The position numbers and the translations under genes are program-made. A stretch of 50,136 bases of DNA from contig NZ_LJPW01000159.1 in assembly GCF_001400735.1 (NCBI RefSeq), positions 1 through 50,136 on the forward strand. Reading direction: 5' to 3'. Below are positions 24,297 through 31,546 of this stretch, piece after piece (the first letter of the stretch is position 1; each line of letters starts with the position of its first letter). This stretch comes from Pseudomonas caricapapayae. Its GTDB lineage: Bacteria; Pseudomonadota; Gammaproteobacteria; Pseudomonadales; Pseudomonadaceae. Below the pieces are notes generated by a model. That model ran no database searches. It saw only the letters and a list, made by a program, of their open reading frames with translations, and was not told the origin of the DNA.

Positions 24297-25319
24297 ATGG
24301 CCCAGTCACTGAGCGCATTCGGCGCAAAAATGTTCGCGGCCCTTCAGGTTTCCCTGGCTGAGTCTTACGGCGTCGAGCTGGCCAGCAAGACTTTCAGCGT
24401 CGAGCCCACTATTGCCCAGGAACTCAACGAGGCGATCACCCACAAGTCCGATTTCCTGCAGCGTATCAACGTCATCGGCGTGACCGAGATCAAGGGTCAA
24501 AAGGTGTTCTTGGGCGTGTCGGGTCCTGTGACCGGTCGCACCAATACCAAGACCACTGATCGTGAAGCCAAGGATGCTTCGGCGCTGGATGACAGCACCT
24601 ATGAGCTGTTTTCTACCGAATCCGACGTCAGCCTGCCTTACGCCAAGATCGACGCCTGGGCCAAGTTTCCGGACTTCCAGCAGCGCTACTCCGCCGCTGT
24701 GCAGAAGCAGATCGCACTCGACCGTCTGATGATCGGCTTCCACGGCATCAAGGCAGCTGCGCAGACCAATCTCACTGAATTCCCGATGCTGCAGGACGTG
24801 AACAAGGGCTGGTTGCAGATCGCTCGCGAGCAGATCCCCGAGCAGGTTCTCAAGGAAGGCAAGGTCGCTGGAAAGGTGATGCTGGGCGAAGGCGGCGACT
24901 ATGCCAACCTAGACGCCCTGGTGCATGACACCAAACAGATGGTCGACGAGCGCGTTCGTGATGGCGGCGACCTGATCGCAATCATCGGCAGTGACCTGCT
25001 GGCGGCTGACAAAGCCAAGCTGTACGCCAAACAAGGCGATCTGCCAACCGAGAAAGAACGCATCGAAGACGCTCAGGTCATCGCGACCTATGGCGGTCTG
25101 CCGAGCTTCAGCGTGCCGTTCTTCCCGGTCAACGCCGTGGTGGTCACCAGCTTCGACAACTTGTCGATCTACTTCCAGGATTCCAGCTGGCGCAAGCAAA
25201 CCATCGATAACCCGAAGCGCTCCCGCGTCGAGGATTACAACAGCCGTAACGAAGGCTATGTGATCGAGCAGCTGGAAAAGTTCGCCATGACTGAAAACGT
25301 CGAATTGGTGAAAGCATGA
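24297..25319 (+). CDS. N: Major capsid protein (P2 gpN type)
   Basis: A 340-aa capsid protein starting at MAQSLSAFGAK, right after the scaffold gene. Family features are the N-terminal amphipathic segment removed by gpO, then LNEAITHKSDFLQRINV, LDRLMIGFHG and GGLPSFSVPFFPVNAVVVTSFDNL. It builds the T=7-type head. The reading frame is open further upstream, but homology starts here. Confidence 0.94.
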   Translation: MAQSLSAFGAKMFAALQVSLAESYGVELASKTFSVEPTIAQELNEAITHKSDFLQRINVIGVTEIKGQKVFLGVSGPVTGRTNTKTTDREAKDASALDDSTYELFSTESDVSLPYAKIDAWAKFPDFQQRYSAAVQKQIALDRLMIGFHGIKAAAQTNLTEFPMLQDVNKGWLQIAREQIPEQVLKEGKVAGKVMLGEGGDYANLDALVHDTKQMVDERVRDGGDLIAIIGSDLLAADKAKLYAKQGDLPTEKERIEDAQVIATYGGLPSFSVPFFPVNAVVVTSFDNLSIYFQDSSWRKQTIDNPKRSRVEDYNSRNEGYVIEQLEKFAMTENVELVKA

Positions 25320-26038
25320 GCCTGGCACTGGCGCACAAACGCCGCTTGATTGCAGAAGGCCCAGCGACTGCGGTCGCCGGTGCACAGATGGCTTATTCAG
25401 CTGACACCGCGCTGTTCAGTCCTGCCAATGCACGCAAGCATTTGAAGCTGATGGAAGACGCGTTGGCCGGTGATCTGGATCGCATCAGCGCGATCAACAG
25501 CCGCGAGCAGCGCCAGCTGCTCAAGCGTGACGAGCTGTTGCCCAAGTACCTGGATTACGTACAGCGGTACCGCGATTCGGAATTGAATTTCCAGAACTCG
25601 GTGCTGGTGTATGTCCTGATCTGGCTGTTCGATACCGAGCAGTTTACCCAGGGCCTGGAACTGGCCGACTTCGCCATATCCCAGGGCCAGACGCTGCCTG
25701 AGCGCTTCAATCGCGACATTCCGACCTTCGTTGCAGACGAGGTGATCGATTGGGCCGAGGCGGAATTCAAGGCCAGGCGTAGCCCTGAGCCCTACGTTTC
25801 CAACCTGCTGCCCCGTGTCGACGGCGAATGGCAGCTGTTCGAACGCATTCCGGCTCGTTACCACAAGTTGCTGGGGATGATCGCGCTGCATTGCAAGGAC
25901 TGGCCTGTCGCTATTCACCACTTCGAGCGAGCCGAACAGCTCTACGAAAGCATCGGTGTAGGGACGCGCCTGGCTGACTGCCGCAAGGCGCTGGCCAAGG
26001 CGCAAGCCAAAGAAAACGCCGGCAACGGCACCGAATAA
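25316..26038 (+). CDS. M: Terminase small (endonuclease) subunit (P2 gpM type)
   Basis: A 240-aa protein that in P2 recognises and cuts cos DNA together with gpP. Recognisable segments are ALAHKRRLIAEG at the start, then LLPKYLDYVQRYRDSELNFQNSVLVYVLIWLFDTEQF and LADCRKALAKA. It overlaps the capsid gene by 4 nt. The length is normal. Confidence 0.92.
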   Translation: MSLALAHKRRLIAEGPATAVAGAQMAYSADTALFSPANARKHLKLMEDALAGDLDRISAINSREQRQLLKRDELLPKYLDYVQRYRDSELNFQNSVLVYVLIWLFDTEQFTQGLELADFAISQGQTLPERFNRDIPTFVADEVIDWAEAEFKARRSPEPYVSNLLPRVDGEWQLFERIPARYHKLLGMIALHCKDWPVAIHHFERAEQLYESIGVGTRLADCRKALAKAQAKENAGNGTE

Positions 26039-26130
26039 CCGACTACCCCCCCGGCGAGAAACTGTGGACGTGAGCCAACCATTTTATGGCCCCTGACCCA
26101 CTGAAACAGTTTTCCCGCCCCTAATACAAA

Positions 26131-26157
26131 AAGCCCCGCACTGGGCGGGGCTTTTGA
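26131..26157. terminator. Bidirectional terminator
   Basis: AAGCCCCGC (26131-26139), loop ACTGG, GCGGGGCTT (26145-26153) with A-run before and T-run after. It separates the convergent M gene and the leftward cargo gene at 26179. Confidence 0.85.
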
Positions 26158-26178
26158 GAGGCGCTGATGTTTAACGGA

Positions 26179-26460
26179 TCACTGCGAAAGTACATCTATC
26201 GTCACTTTCCCGTGAGGGAAAGTCGCGGTGATTTCCAAATTGCTGCCTCCCAATACCTGAACGCATTCCTTCAGAACGCCAAGATAGGTATCAGTCATAC
26301 GCAGTGCTTCATCAATTGTATCTGGCCGAATGTGTTGCGCCTCCAACCACATGATGGCCATGGCGTGCGCTTGCACAAGCTCATTTCCACGTCCATCAGC
26401 CCTCTGACGGTGTTCAAACCAAGCTTTGACGGAAGCGGAAGGTTCTGTTTCGGCATCCAT
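26179..26460 (-). CDS. Leftward cargo gene (moron) inside the head operon
   Basis: A 93-aa soluble protein starting at MDAETEPSASVKAWF. I prefer this ATG because GAGGAGT is 7 bases upstream; an in-frame GTG three codons earlier lies too close to it. The gene is opposite to all neighbours, ends at a bidirectional terminator and begins 36 bases from the start of gene L, a typical moron. It may be expressed in the lysogen. I do not recognise the protein (a helical N-terminus followed by a beta-rich tail LEITATFPHGKVTIDVL). Confidence 0.6.
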   Translation of the reverse strand: MDAETEPSASVKAWFEHRQRADGRGNELVQAHAMAIMWLEAQHIRPDTIDEALRMTDTYLGVLKECVQVLGGSNLEITATFPHGKVTIDVLSQ

Positions 26461-26495
26461 GGCACTCACTCCTCGGTGATCAGGGGGACAAGTGT

Positions 26496-26957
26496 ATGAG
26501 TTTTTCTGGAAAACCCAGCATTTTTATTGAGCAGCCGATCACAAATGACGGATTTTGGCCCGATCTGTCCTTAGCTGAGTTTCAGAAGTGTTACCGCCTG
26601 CCGGCGGAGTACCTGATAGAGATGCTGACCGCCGATCTGACCATGGCCATGATCGAGGTCAATACCGACCTGGCCAAGTTAAAAGCGCGTTGGCAGGGCA
26701 CTGGCGTGTCCAACGTTGAATCCGCAGACACCACCGTCCTGCCAGAGCGCACCTTTCAAGCGGCCACGTATAAGCGCGCCGTCTACAGCCGCGCCAAAGC
26801 CAGCCTGCTGACTCAGTTCGCCACGGTGAATCGCCGCGAAAGCGCCGAAAACGTGGGCAAGGAACTGCCAGAGCGCTCCGAAACCTTCCTCGCTTTCAGC
26901 CAGGCCGCTGTGCGGTCGCTGCAGGGCCGTGGCCGCATCACGGCGGCGTTGCTGTGA
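26496..26957 (+). CDS. L: Head completion/stabilisation protein (P2 gpL type)
   Basis: A 153-aa connector protein that joins the portal to the tail-attachment site. Features: ITNDGFWPDLSLAEFQKCYRLP near the start and YKRAVYSRAKASLLTQFATVNRRESAEN. AGGGGGA precedes the ATG. It is cut off from M by the moron and terminator, so it needs its own late promoter, or readthrough. Confidence 0.9.
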   Translation: MSFSGKPSIFIEQPITNDGFWPDLSLAEFQKCYRLPAEYLIEMLTADLTMAMIEVNTDLAKLKARWQGTGVSNVESADTTVLPERTFQAATYKRAVYSRAKASLLTQFATVNRRESAENVGKELPERSETFLAFSQAAVRSLQGRGRITAALL

Positions 26958-27397
26958 TCAAGCTCAAGGCGTTGACCGCCTACCTGCTCGAGCGCCAATT
27001 GGTTGCCCCTGAGCAGCTCGACAGCTGGACCGACCAGGTGCAGGTCGAGCTGGTCTGGAAACCTGACACCCAAGGCATGCACATGGGTGACATGAATTAC
27101 GGCGCGACCATCTCGATCGAGCGGTTCGCGGATCACCCGGCGCGCCTGTTTGCCCTGGTAGGCAGCTGGCTGGAAACCCACGACCAAGACCGCGATGGTT
27201 TGCCGAACGTGGTGTTCGATGTGGTCATGCTCGACAACGACCTGGCCGACGTCGACATCAAGCTGCAGTTCACCGAGGCGCAGTACCTGGCCGAGGATCC
27301 TGCCGGCGAGATCGAGGCCTTTGGCAGTACCTGGTCGTTCGTACCGTTCGAACTGTGGGTGGCTGAGAGCGGCGAGGTGACCGGTCATGGCCTTTGA
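26954..27397 (+). CDS. R: Tail completion protein (P2 gpR type)
   Basis: A 147-aa protein with a GTG start overlapping the L stop (GTGA). The family segments are LKALTAYLLERQLV and FADHPARLFALVGSWLETHDQDRDG. It is needed to finish the tail for head joining. Confidence 0.85.
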   Translation: MIKLKALTAYLLERQLVAPEQLDSWTDQVQVELVWKPDTQGMHMGDMNYGATISIERFADHPARLFALVGSWLETHDQDRDGLPNVVFDVVMLDNDLADVDIKLQFTEAQYLAEDPAGEIEAFGSTWSFVPFELWVAESGEVTGHGL

Positions 27398-28055
27398 TCT
27401 GGACATTCGCGGCATGCTCGAAACCCAGGACCTGCTGGCTTTGATGGAACTGCCGACGCCCAAGCGCAGACGTCTGTTGAACAACGTGGCCAAGCGCGTG
27501 CGCAGTCTGAGCCGCCAGCGGATCCGCAACCAGCAGAACCTGAATGGAACCCCGTTCGCTGCCCGCAAGGACACGTCCAAGGGCAAGAAGAAGATGGAAG
27601 CCGGCTTGGGCAAGCTGCTCGATGTCACCCGCCTGACTGGTAACGAAGCCGAACTGGGCTGGCGCAACACGCTGACCCGCTGGGTTGCCTCGCAGCAACA
27701 CAACGGCGTGTCCGAACGGCGTACCGCCGCACAGATGCGCCAGTGGAACAAGGTCCCTCCGGGCACCGCCGCGACCGAAAAACAGGCCAAGAGCCTGCGC
27801 CGTCTGGGTTTCAAGACCCGTCAGGAAGGCAAGAAGACCCTGACCCGCCCATCCGTGGCGTGGATCCAGCAACACCTGAACTACGCCAGAGCGGGATTGC
27901 TGATCCGCGTCCTGGACGACGAACGAGCCGAATCCACCGGTGCGCAAAGCTGGAACATCCAGCTGCCTGCGCGTCAGTTCCTCGGTGCCAGCGACAGCGA
28001 AACCAGCCAACTGGTGAACCTGGTGCTGCAACAAATCCTTAATTCACCCCGCTAA
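27387..28055 (+). CDS. S: Virion morphogenesis protein (P2 gpS type)
   Basis: A 222-aa protein with the PTPKRRRLLNNVAKRVRSLSRQRIRNQQ segment typical of phage virion morphogenesis (tail completion) proteins, and FAARKDT after it. It is rich in Arg and Lys. It is longer than P2 S (about 150), with an extra C-terminal part. It overlaps R by 11 nt. Confidence 0.85.
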   Translation: MAFDLDIRGMLETQDLLALMELPTPKRRRLLNNVAKRVRSLSRQRIRNQQNLNGTPFAARKDTSKGKKKMEAGLGKLLDVTRLTGNEAELGWRNTLTRWVASQQHNGVSERRTAAQMRQWNKVPPGTAATEKQAKSLRRLGFKTRQEGKKTLTRPSVAWIQQHLNYARAGLLIRVLDDERAESTGAQSWNIQLPARQFLGASDSETSQLVNLVLQQILNSPR

Positions 28056-28069
28056 CGAGGCACCGCTTT

Positions 28070-29182
28070 ATGGCACTCGGCAAAGTCAGCGTTAACAATC
28101 TCAACCTCGGCCAGGGTGCCGTGAGCGAGATCGAACGCTATTTCCTGTTTATCGGTCCCGCTGCCAAGAACGTCGGCAAGCTGGTCCCGTTGGACACCCA
28201 AAGTGATCTGGACGTCCAGCTGGGCGTTGCGGACAGCGACCTGAAAACCCAGATCCTGGCGGCGCGCAGCAACGGCGGCGATCGCTGGGCCTGCATCGCC
28301 GCTCCGATCGCAGGCGAAACCACCTGGCAACAGGCGCTTGAGAGCGCCACCCGCACTTATTCATTCGAAGCGGTGGTGATCGTCAACCCGGTAACCACTC
28401 AGGCCGAGCTGTCAGCGATGCACGTTGCAGCCAATGACCTGAGCAACAAGCTGGGCCGCCGCGTCTTCGTGATGGCCGCCACTGCCGACATTGCTCCGCA
28501 GTTGAGCTGGAGCGCTTACGTTGTCGAGCAGAAAGCCATCGTCGACGGCCTGGCTGCGCCTCGGGTTCTGCCGGTACCGCAACTGCACGGCAATAACCTG
28601 GGCGTGCTGGCCGGTCGACTGGCCAATGCCGCCGTGAGCATTGCCGACACCCCGATGCGCGTTGCCACCGGCGCGGTCCTGGGCCTGGGCGCTGAACCTA
28701 AAGACATGGACGGCATCCCGCTGAGCACCGCGGTGCTTTCGCAGCTCGACGCAGCGCGTCTGTCTGTGCCGCAGACGTACCCGGACTATCCGGGCACCTA
28801 CTGGGGCGACGGCAACATGCTGGACACCCCCGGCAGTGACTTCCAGGTGATCGAGAACCTGCGGGTCGTCGACAAGGCAGCCCGCCGCGTGCGCGCTCTG
28901 CTGATCCGCTACGTGGGCGATCGGACCCTGAACAGCTCGGCCAACAGCATGGCGACCACCACGTCCAAGCTGATGGCCCCGCTGCGCGCGATGGCCAAGT
29001 CCACCAAATTCGCCGGCCAGGTGTTTCCAGGCGAGATCGAGCAGCCCAAGGACGGCGACATCGTACTGACCTGGACGAGCAAAACCTCTGTCGTGGCCTA
29101 CCTCAAGCTGCGTCCCCTCAACTGCCCGAAAGACCTGACCGCGAACATCGCGCTGGACCTTTCCGTTACGGATTCGGAGTAA
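28070..29182 (+). CDS. Contractile tail sheath (DUF2586 type)
   Basis: A 370-aa protein of the DUF2586 family, the sheath of HP1/K139-type tails. Segments: MALGKVSVNNLNLGQGAVSE, RYFLFIGPA and VADSDLKTQILAARSNGGDRW. It surrounds the tube and contracts on injection. It replaces the FI sheath of classical P2, which fits the different tail lineage of this phage. Confidence 0.9.
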   Translation: MALGKVSVNNLNLGQGAVSEIERYFLFIGPAAKNVGKLVPLDTQSDLDVQLGVADSDLKTQILAARSNGGDRWACIAAPIAGETTWQQALESATRTYSFEAVVIVNPVTTQAELSAMHVAANDLSNKLGRRVFVMAATADIAPQLSWSAYVVEQKAIVDGLAAPRVLPVPQLHGNNLGVLAGRLANAAVSIADTPMRVATGAVLGLGAEPKDMDGIPLSTAVLSQLDAARLSVPQTYPDYPGTYWGDGNMLDTPGSDFQVIENLRVVDKAARRVRALLIRYVGDRTLNSSANSMATTTSKLMAPLRAMAKSTKFAGQVFPGEIEQPKDGDIVLTWTSKTSVVAYLKLRPLNCPKDLTANIALDLSVTDSE

Positions 29183-29185
29183 CCC

Positions 29186-29638
29186 ATGGCCGCAAAAATT
29201 GGCGGTAAGAACTTCGACGTGAACCTGGGCGATCTGCTCGTTCACGTCGAGGCCGGCACCATCGACATCACGGACAACAGCACCGTGGCCCAGACCAAGG
29301 GCGTGCCCAACGGGCACGTCGACGGCGACGTCGCTGCAGCCGGCGAACTGGAGCTGGACACCACCAACTTCAATCTGCTGATCGAGCAGGCCAAGACTGC
29401 GGGCAGCTTCCGCGAGCTGGAGCCGTTCGACATCGTGTTCTTCGCCAAGGCCGGCGAAGAGGAACTGCGGATCGAGGCCTTCGGCTGCAAGGTCCGCGTG
29501 TCGAGCCTGCTGAGCATCGATCCCAAGGGCGGCGCGAAGAACACCCACAAGGTGCCGTTCGACGTCACCAGTCCGGATTTCATCAAGATCAACGGCGTGC
29601 CGTACCTGGCTGCTGCTGAGATCGAGGGCCTGACGTAA
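29186..29638 (+). CDS. Tail tube protein (DUF2597 type)
   Basis: A 150-aa protein starting MAAKIGGKNFDVNLGDLLVHV and matching DUF2597, the usual neighbour of the DUF2586 sheath and the likely tube. It is beta-rich (IEAGTIDITDN, RIEAFGCKVRVSSLLS). Confidence 0.88.
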   Translation: MAAKIGGKNFDVNLGDLLVHVEAGTIDITDNSTVAQTKGVPNGHVDGDVAAAGELELDTTNFNLLIEQAKTAGSFRELEPFDIVFFAKAGEEELRIEAFGCKVRVSSLLSIDPKGGAKNTHKVPFDVTSPDFIKINGVPYLAAAEIEGLT

Positions 29639-29847
29639 TGGTTTGCCCGTTCGATCGTGCGCAGGCTCTGGAGCAGCGACAGCGCGACCAGGCTATTGCG
29701 GCCCAGTTGGCCAAACCGCGAGCGAGCGGGCCGAGCCTCACCCATTGCCAGGACTGCGACAAGGAGATCCCACCGGCGCGCCAGGCATTAGGCGGTATGA
29801 CCCGTTGCGTGCCTTGCCAAACCCTGACCGAAAAAGGACTTCGCTGA
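29638..29847 (+). CDS. TraR/DksA-type zinc-finger protein
   Basis: A 69-aa protein with CQDCDKEIPPARQALGGMTRCVPCQ, the four-cysteine zinc finger of TraR/DksA. Such phage proteins may bind the RNA polymerase secondary channel, mimicking DksA with ppGpp. It overlaps the tube stop and the holin start, so it is a late gene. Confidence 0.88.
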   Translation: MVCPFDRAQALEQRQRDQAIAAQLAKPRASGPSLTHCQDCDKEIPPARQALGGMTRCVPCQTLTEKGLR

Positions 29848-30053
29848 TGAGCACCAATCAAGCTGCTCAGGACACCGCCATTGCGTTGGTGAAGGCGTCG
29901 CCCGCTATCGGCGTCGCCGCCACCGGTGCGACCGGTGCCGTTGACTGGTCCGCAGTGGCCTACATGCTGACTGCGTTTTACATGGTGCTGCAGATCCTGC
30001 TGCTGATCCCCAAGTACCGCCAGATGCTGCGGGACTGGAAGGTCAAGCCATGA
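29847..30053 (+). CDS. Phage holin
   Basis: A 68-aa protein starting at MSTNQAAQDTA (TGATG with the previous stop). It has two hydrophobic segments (ASPAIGVAATGATGAV and VAYMLTAFYMVLQILLLI) and a basic tail (YRQMLRDWKVKP). This is the usual form of a small holin that opens the inner membrane. The open frame extends upstream, but homology starts here. Confidence 0.82.
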   Translation: MSTNQAAQDTAIALVKASPAIGVAATGATGAVDWSAVAYMLTAFYMVLQILLLIPKYRQMLRDWKVKP

Positions 30054-30577
30054 GCCTGCGGGTCAAGATCACCGCCGGCGTGCTGCTGCTCTGCAGCGCC
30101 ACGTTGACCGCCTTCCTGGGCACCTGGGAAGGCAACGGCCAGAACGTGGTGTATGCCGACAAGCTGGCCAGTGGTTTGCCCACGGTCTGCAAGGGCATCA
30201 CCAAGCACACCAGTCCGGATCCAGTGGTGGTCGGTGAATATTGGTCGGATGCGCGCTGTGCCGAGGTGGAAGGCCTGGTCATCGCCAAGGGCCAGTTGAA
30301 CCTGGCCGACTGCTTGACCAACCAGGCCATCGGGCAGAACACGTTCGACGCCTTGAGCAGCCATGGCCACAACTTCGGCGTGCCGACGACGTGCGCGAGC
30401 CGTGCGGTGGGCCTGATCAATGCGGGCCGCATTGCTGAGGGCTGCAAAGCGCTGGCCTGGGCTTCCGACGGCACGACGCCGGTGTGGGCCTACGTGACCG
30501 GTGCCGATGGTCGCAAGACTTTTGTCCGTGGTCTGCACAACCGCCGGCTGGCCGAAATGAGGCTGTGCCTGCAATGA
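30050..30577 (+). CDS. Phage lysozyme with signal anchor
   Basis: A 175-aa endolysin of the lysozyme type (glycoside hydrolase). Residues 1-24 (VKITAGVLLLCSATLTAFLGT) are a weakly hydrophobic signal-anchor-release segment, followed by the catalytic glutamate in GTWEGNGQ (E27). Typical segments are VVYADKLASGLPTVCKGIT and ALSSHGHNFGVPTTCAS. It would be held at the membrane by the anchor and released when the membrane is depolarised. It overlaps holin and Rz. Confidence 0.88.
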   Translation: MSLRVKITAGVLLLCSATLTAFLGTWEGNGQNVVYADKLASGLPTVCKGITKHTSPDPVVVGEYWSDARCAEVEGLVIAKGQLNLADCLTNQAIGQNTFDALSSHGHNFGVPTTCASRAVGLINAGRIAEGCKALAWASDGTTPVWAYVTGADGRKTFVRGLHNRRLAEMRLCLQ

Positions 30578-31053
30578 CCATCAGCCCGCTGCAACTGCTA
30601 TTTCGCACCCTGTTTGTCGGCCTCGTCATCTGGCTTGCCGTCGATTGGGCGCTTGATCGGTATGAAACCGTCGTCCAGGAGCGCAACAGCGCAATAACCG
30701 AGCGCGATGGCCTACGTGAAGCCGCACGCATCAGCGGCGAGCAGCTCGCAGCGCGGGACCAGCTCGACACCCACCATACCCAGGAACTGAACCGTGCCCG
30801 CGCTCAAATCAACACTCTGCAGCTTGCTGTTGCTGATGGCAGTTACCGGCTGCGCATCAAAGCTATCTGCCCCGCAGTGCCCGGTGCCCCCGGCACCGCC
30901 GGCCTGGCTGATGCAGGCAGCGCCGAACTCGCAGCAGACGCTCGATCGGATTATTTCTCCCTCAGAGACGAGCTTGCCCTCAGCCGGCAAATGATTCTCG
31001 GCCTGCAGGACTACATCCGCCAGGTCGTGCAACGCACGCCGGCACAACCCTGA
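30574..31053 (+). CDS. Rz-like i-spanin
   Basis: A 159-aa protein starting at MTISPLQLLFRTLF (ATGA overlap with lysozyme). One N-terminal membrane segment (LLFRTLFVGLVIWLAVDWAL) is followed by a long coiled coil in the periplasm (YETVVQERNSAITERDGLREAARI...). With Rz1 it would fuse inner and outer membranes in the last step of lysis. Confidence 0.85.
   Translation: MTISPLQLLFRTLFVGLVIWLAVDWALDRYETVVQERNSAITERDGLREAARISGEQLAARDQLDTHHTQELNRARAQINTLQLAVADGSYRLRIKAICPAVPGAPGTAGLADAGSAELAADARSDYFSLRDELALSRQMILGLQDYIRQVVQRTPAQP
30794..30994 (+). CDS. Rz1-like o-spanin lipoprotein
   Basis: A 66-aa protein encoded fully inside Rz in another frame. It has a lipoprotein signal ending in LLMAVTGC (lipobox cysteine C20) and a proline-rich mature part (QCPVPPAPPAWL), both standard for Rz1. 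It would be lipidated and sorted to the outer membrane. Confidence 0.85.
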   Translation: MPALKSTLCSLLLLMAVTGCASKLSAPQCPVPPAPPAWLMQAAPNSQQTLDRIISPSETSLPSAGK

Positions 31054-31086
31054 CCCTTTGCAACTCAACCTTACGGAAACACCGAC

Positions 31087-31377
31087 ATGAGCGAAGTAAA
31101 CCGCAGCATCACCCTGGAACGTGGCGACAAGGAATTCACCTTCAACCTGACCCCGCAGGTGATCACCAAGTACTTCAACGCAACGACCCAGGCCAACAAG
31201 GTCGCCCCGGCCCACAACCTGCTGATGGGCACCGTCAAGGACGAAGACAAGGCCGCACTGAAAGCGCTGCTGGAAAACCCGATCACCACCATGACCCTGG
31301 CCGGTGCGTTGCTTGAAGAGTATTCGCCGGACGTTGAAGTGATCGTAAAAAAGCCCTCGAACATGCCGAAGGCCTGA
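31087..31377 (+). CDS. Tail assembly chaperone, short form
   Basis: A 96-aa protein starting MSEVNRSITLERGDK, produced in the zero frame. It lies directly before the tape measure, the conserved place of tail assembly chaperones, which coat the tape measure before tube assembly. A slippery heptamer lies near its end. Confidence 0.85.
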   Translation: MSEVNRSITLERGDKEFTFNLTPQVITKYFNATTQANKVAPAHNLLMGTVKDEDKAALKALLENPITTMTLAGALLEEYSPDVEVIVKKPSNMPKA

Positions 31378-31541
31378 CCCAGGACGGGCTGGGCCAGTTG
31401 CTGGCCCTGACCCAACGCTGGCTGCCTGGCGCTGAGCCCACGATTGAAAGCATGGGCACCGCCAAGTGGCTCGAAGACGAACACTGGAGACGCATGGAAA
31501 TTGCCGTCGCCAACGGCATTTCCACTGCCTTTAACGGATAA
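31087..31541 (+). CDS. Tail assembly chaperone, -1 frameshift form
   Basis: The heptamer A-AAA-AAG at 31347-31353 is in the correct phase for -1 slippage. After it, the -1 frame stays open for 62 codons (ALEHAEGLTQDGLGQLLALT to STAFNG) to 31541, just before the tape measure at 31547. The extended product would have about 151 residues. The C-terminal extension is protein-like (KWLEDEHWRRMEIAVANGIS). A short GC stem (CCCAG/CTGGG) starts about 24 bases downstream. Equivalent frameshifts are known in P2 (E/E') and lambda (G/GT). Confidence 0.85.
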
Positions 31542-31546
31542 CCCTG

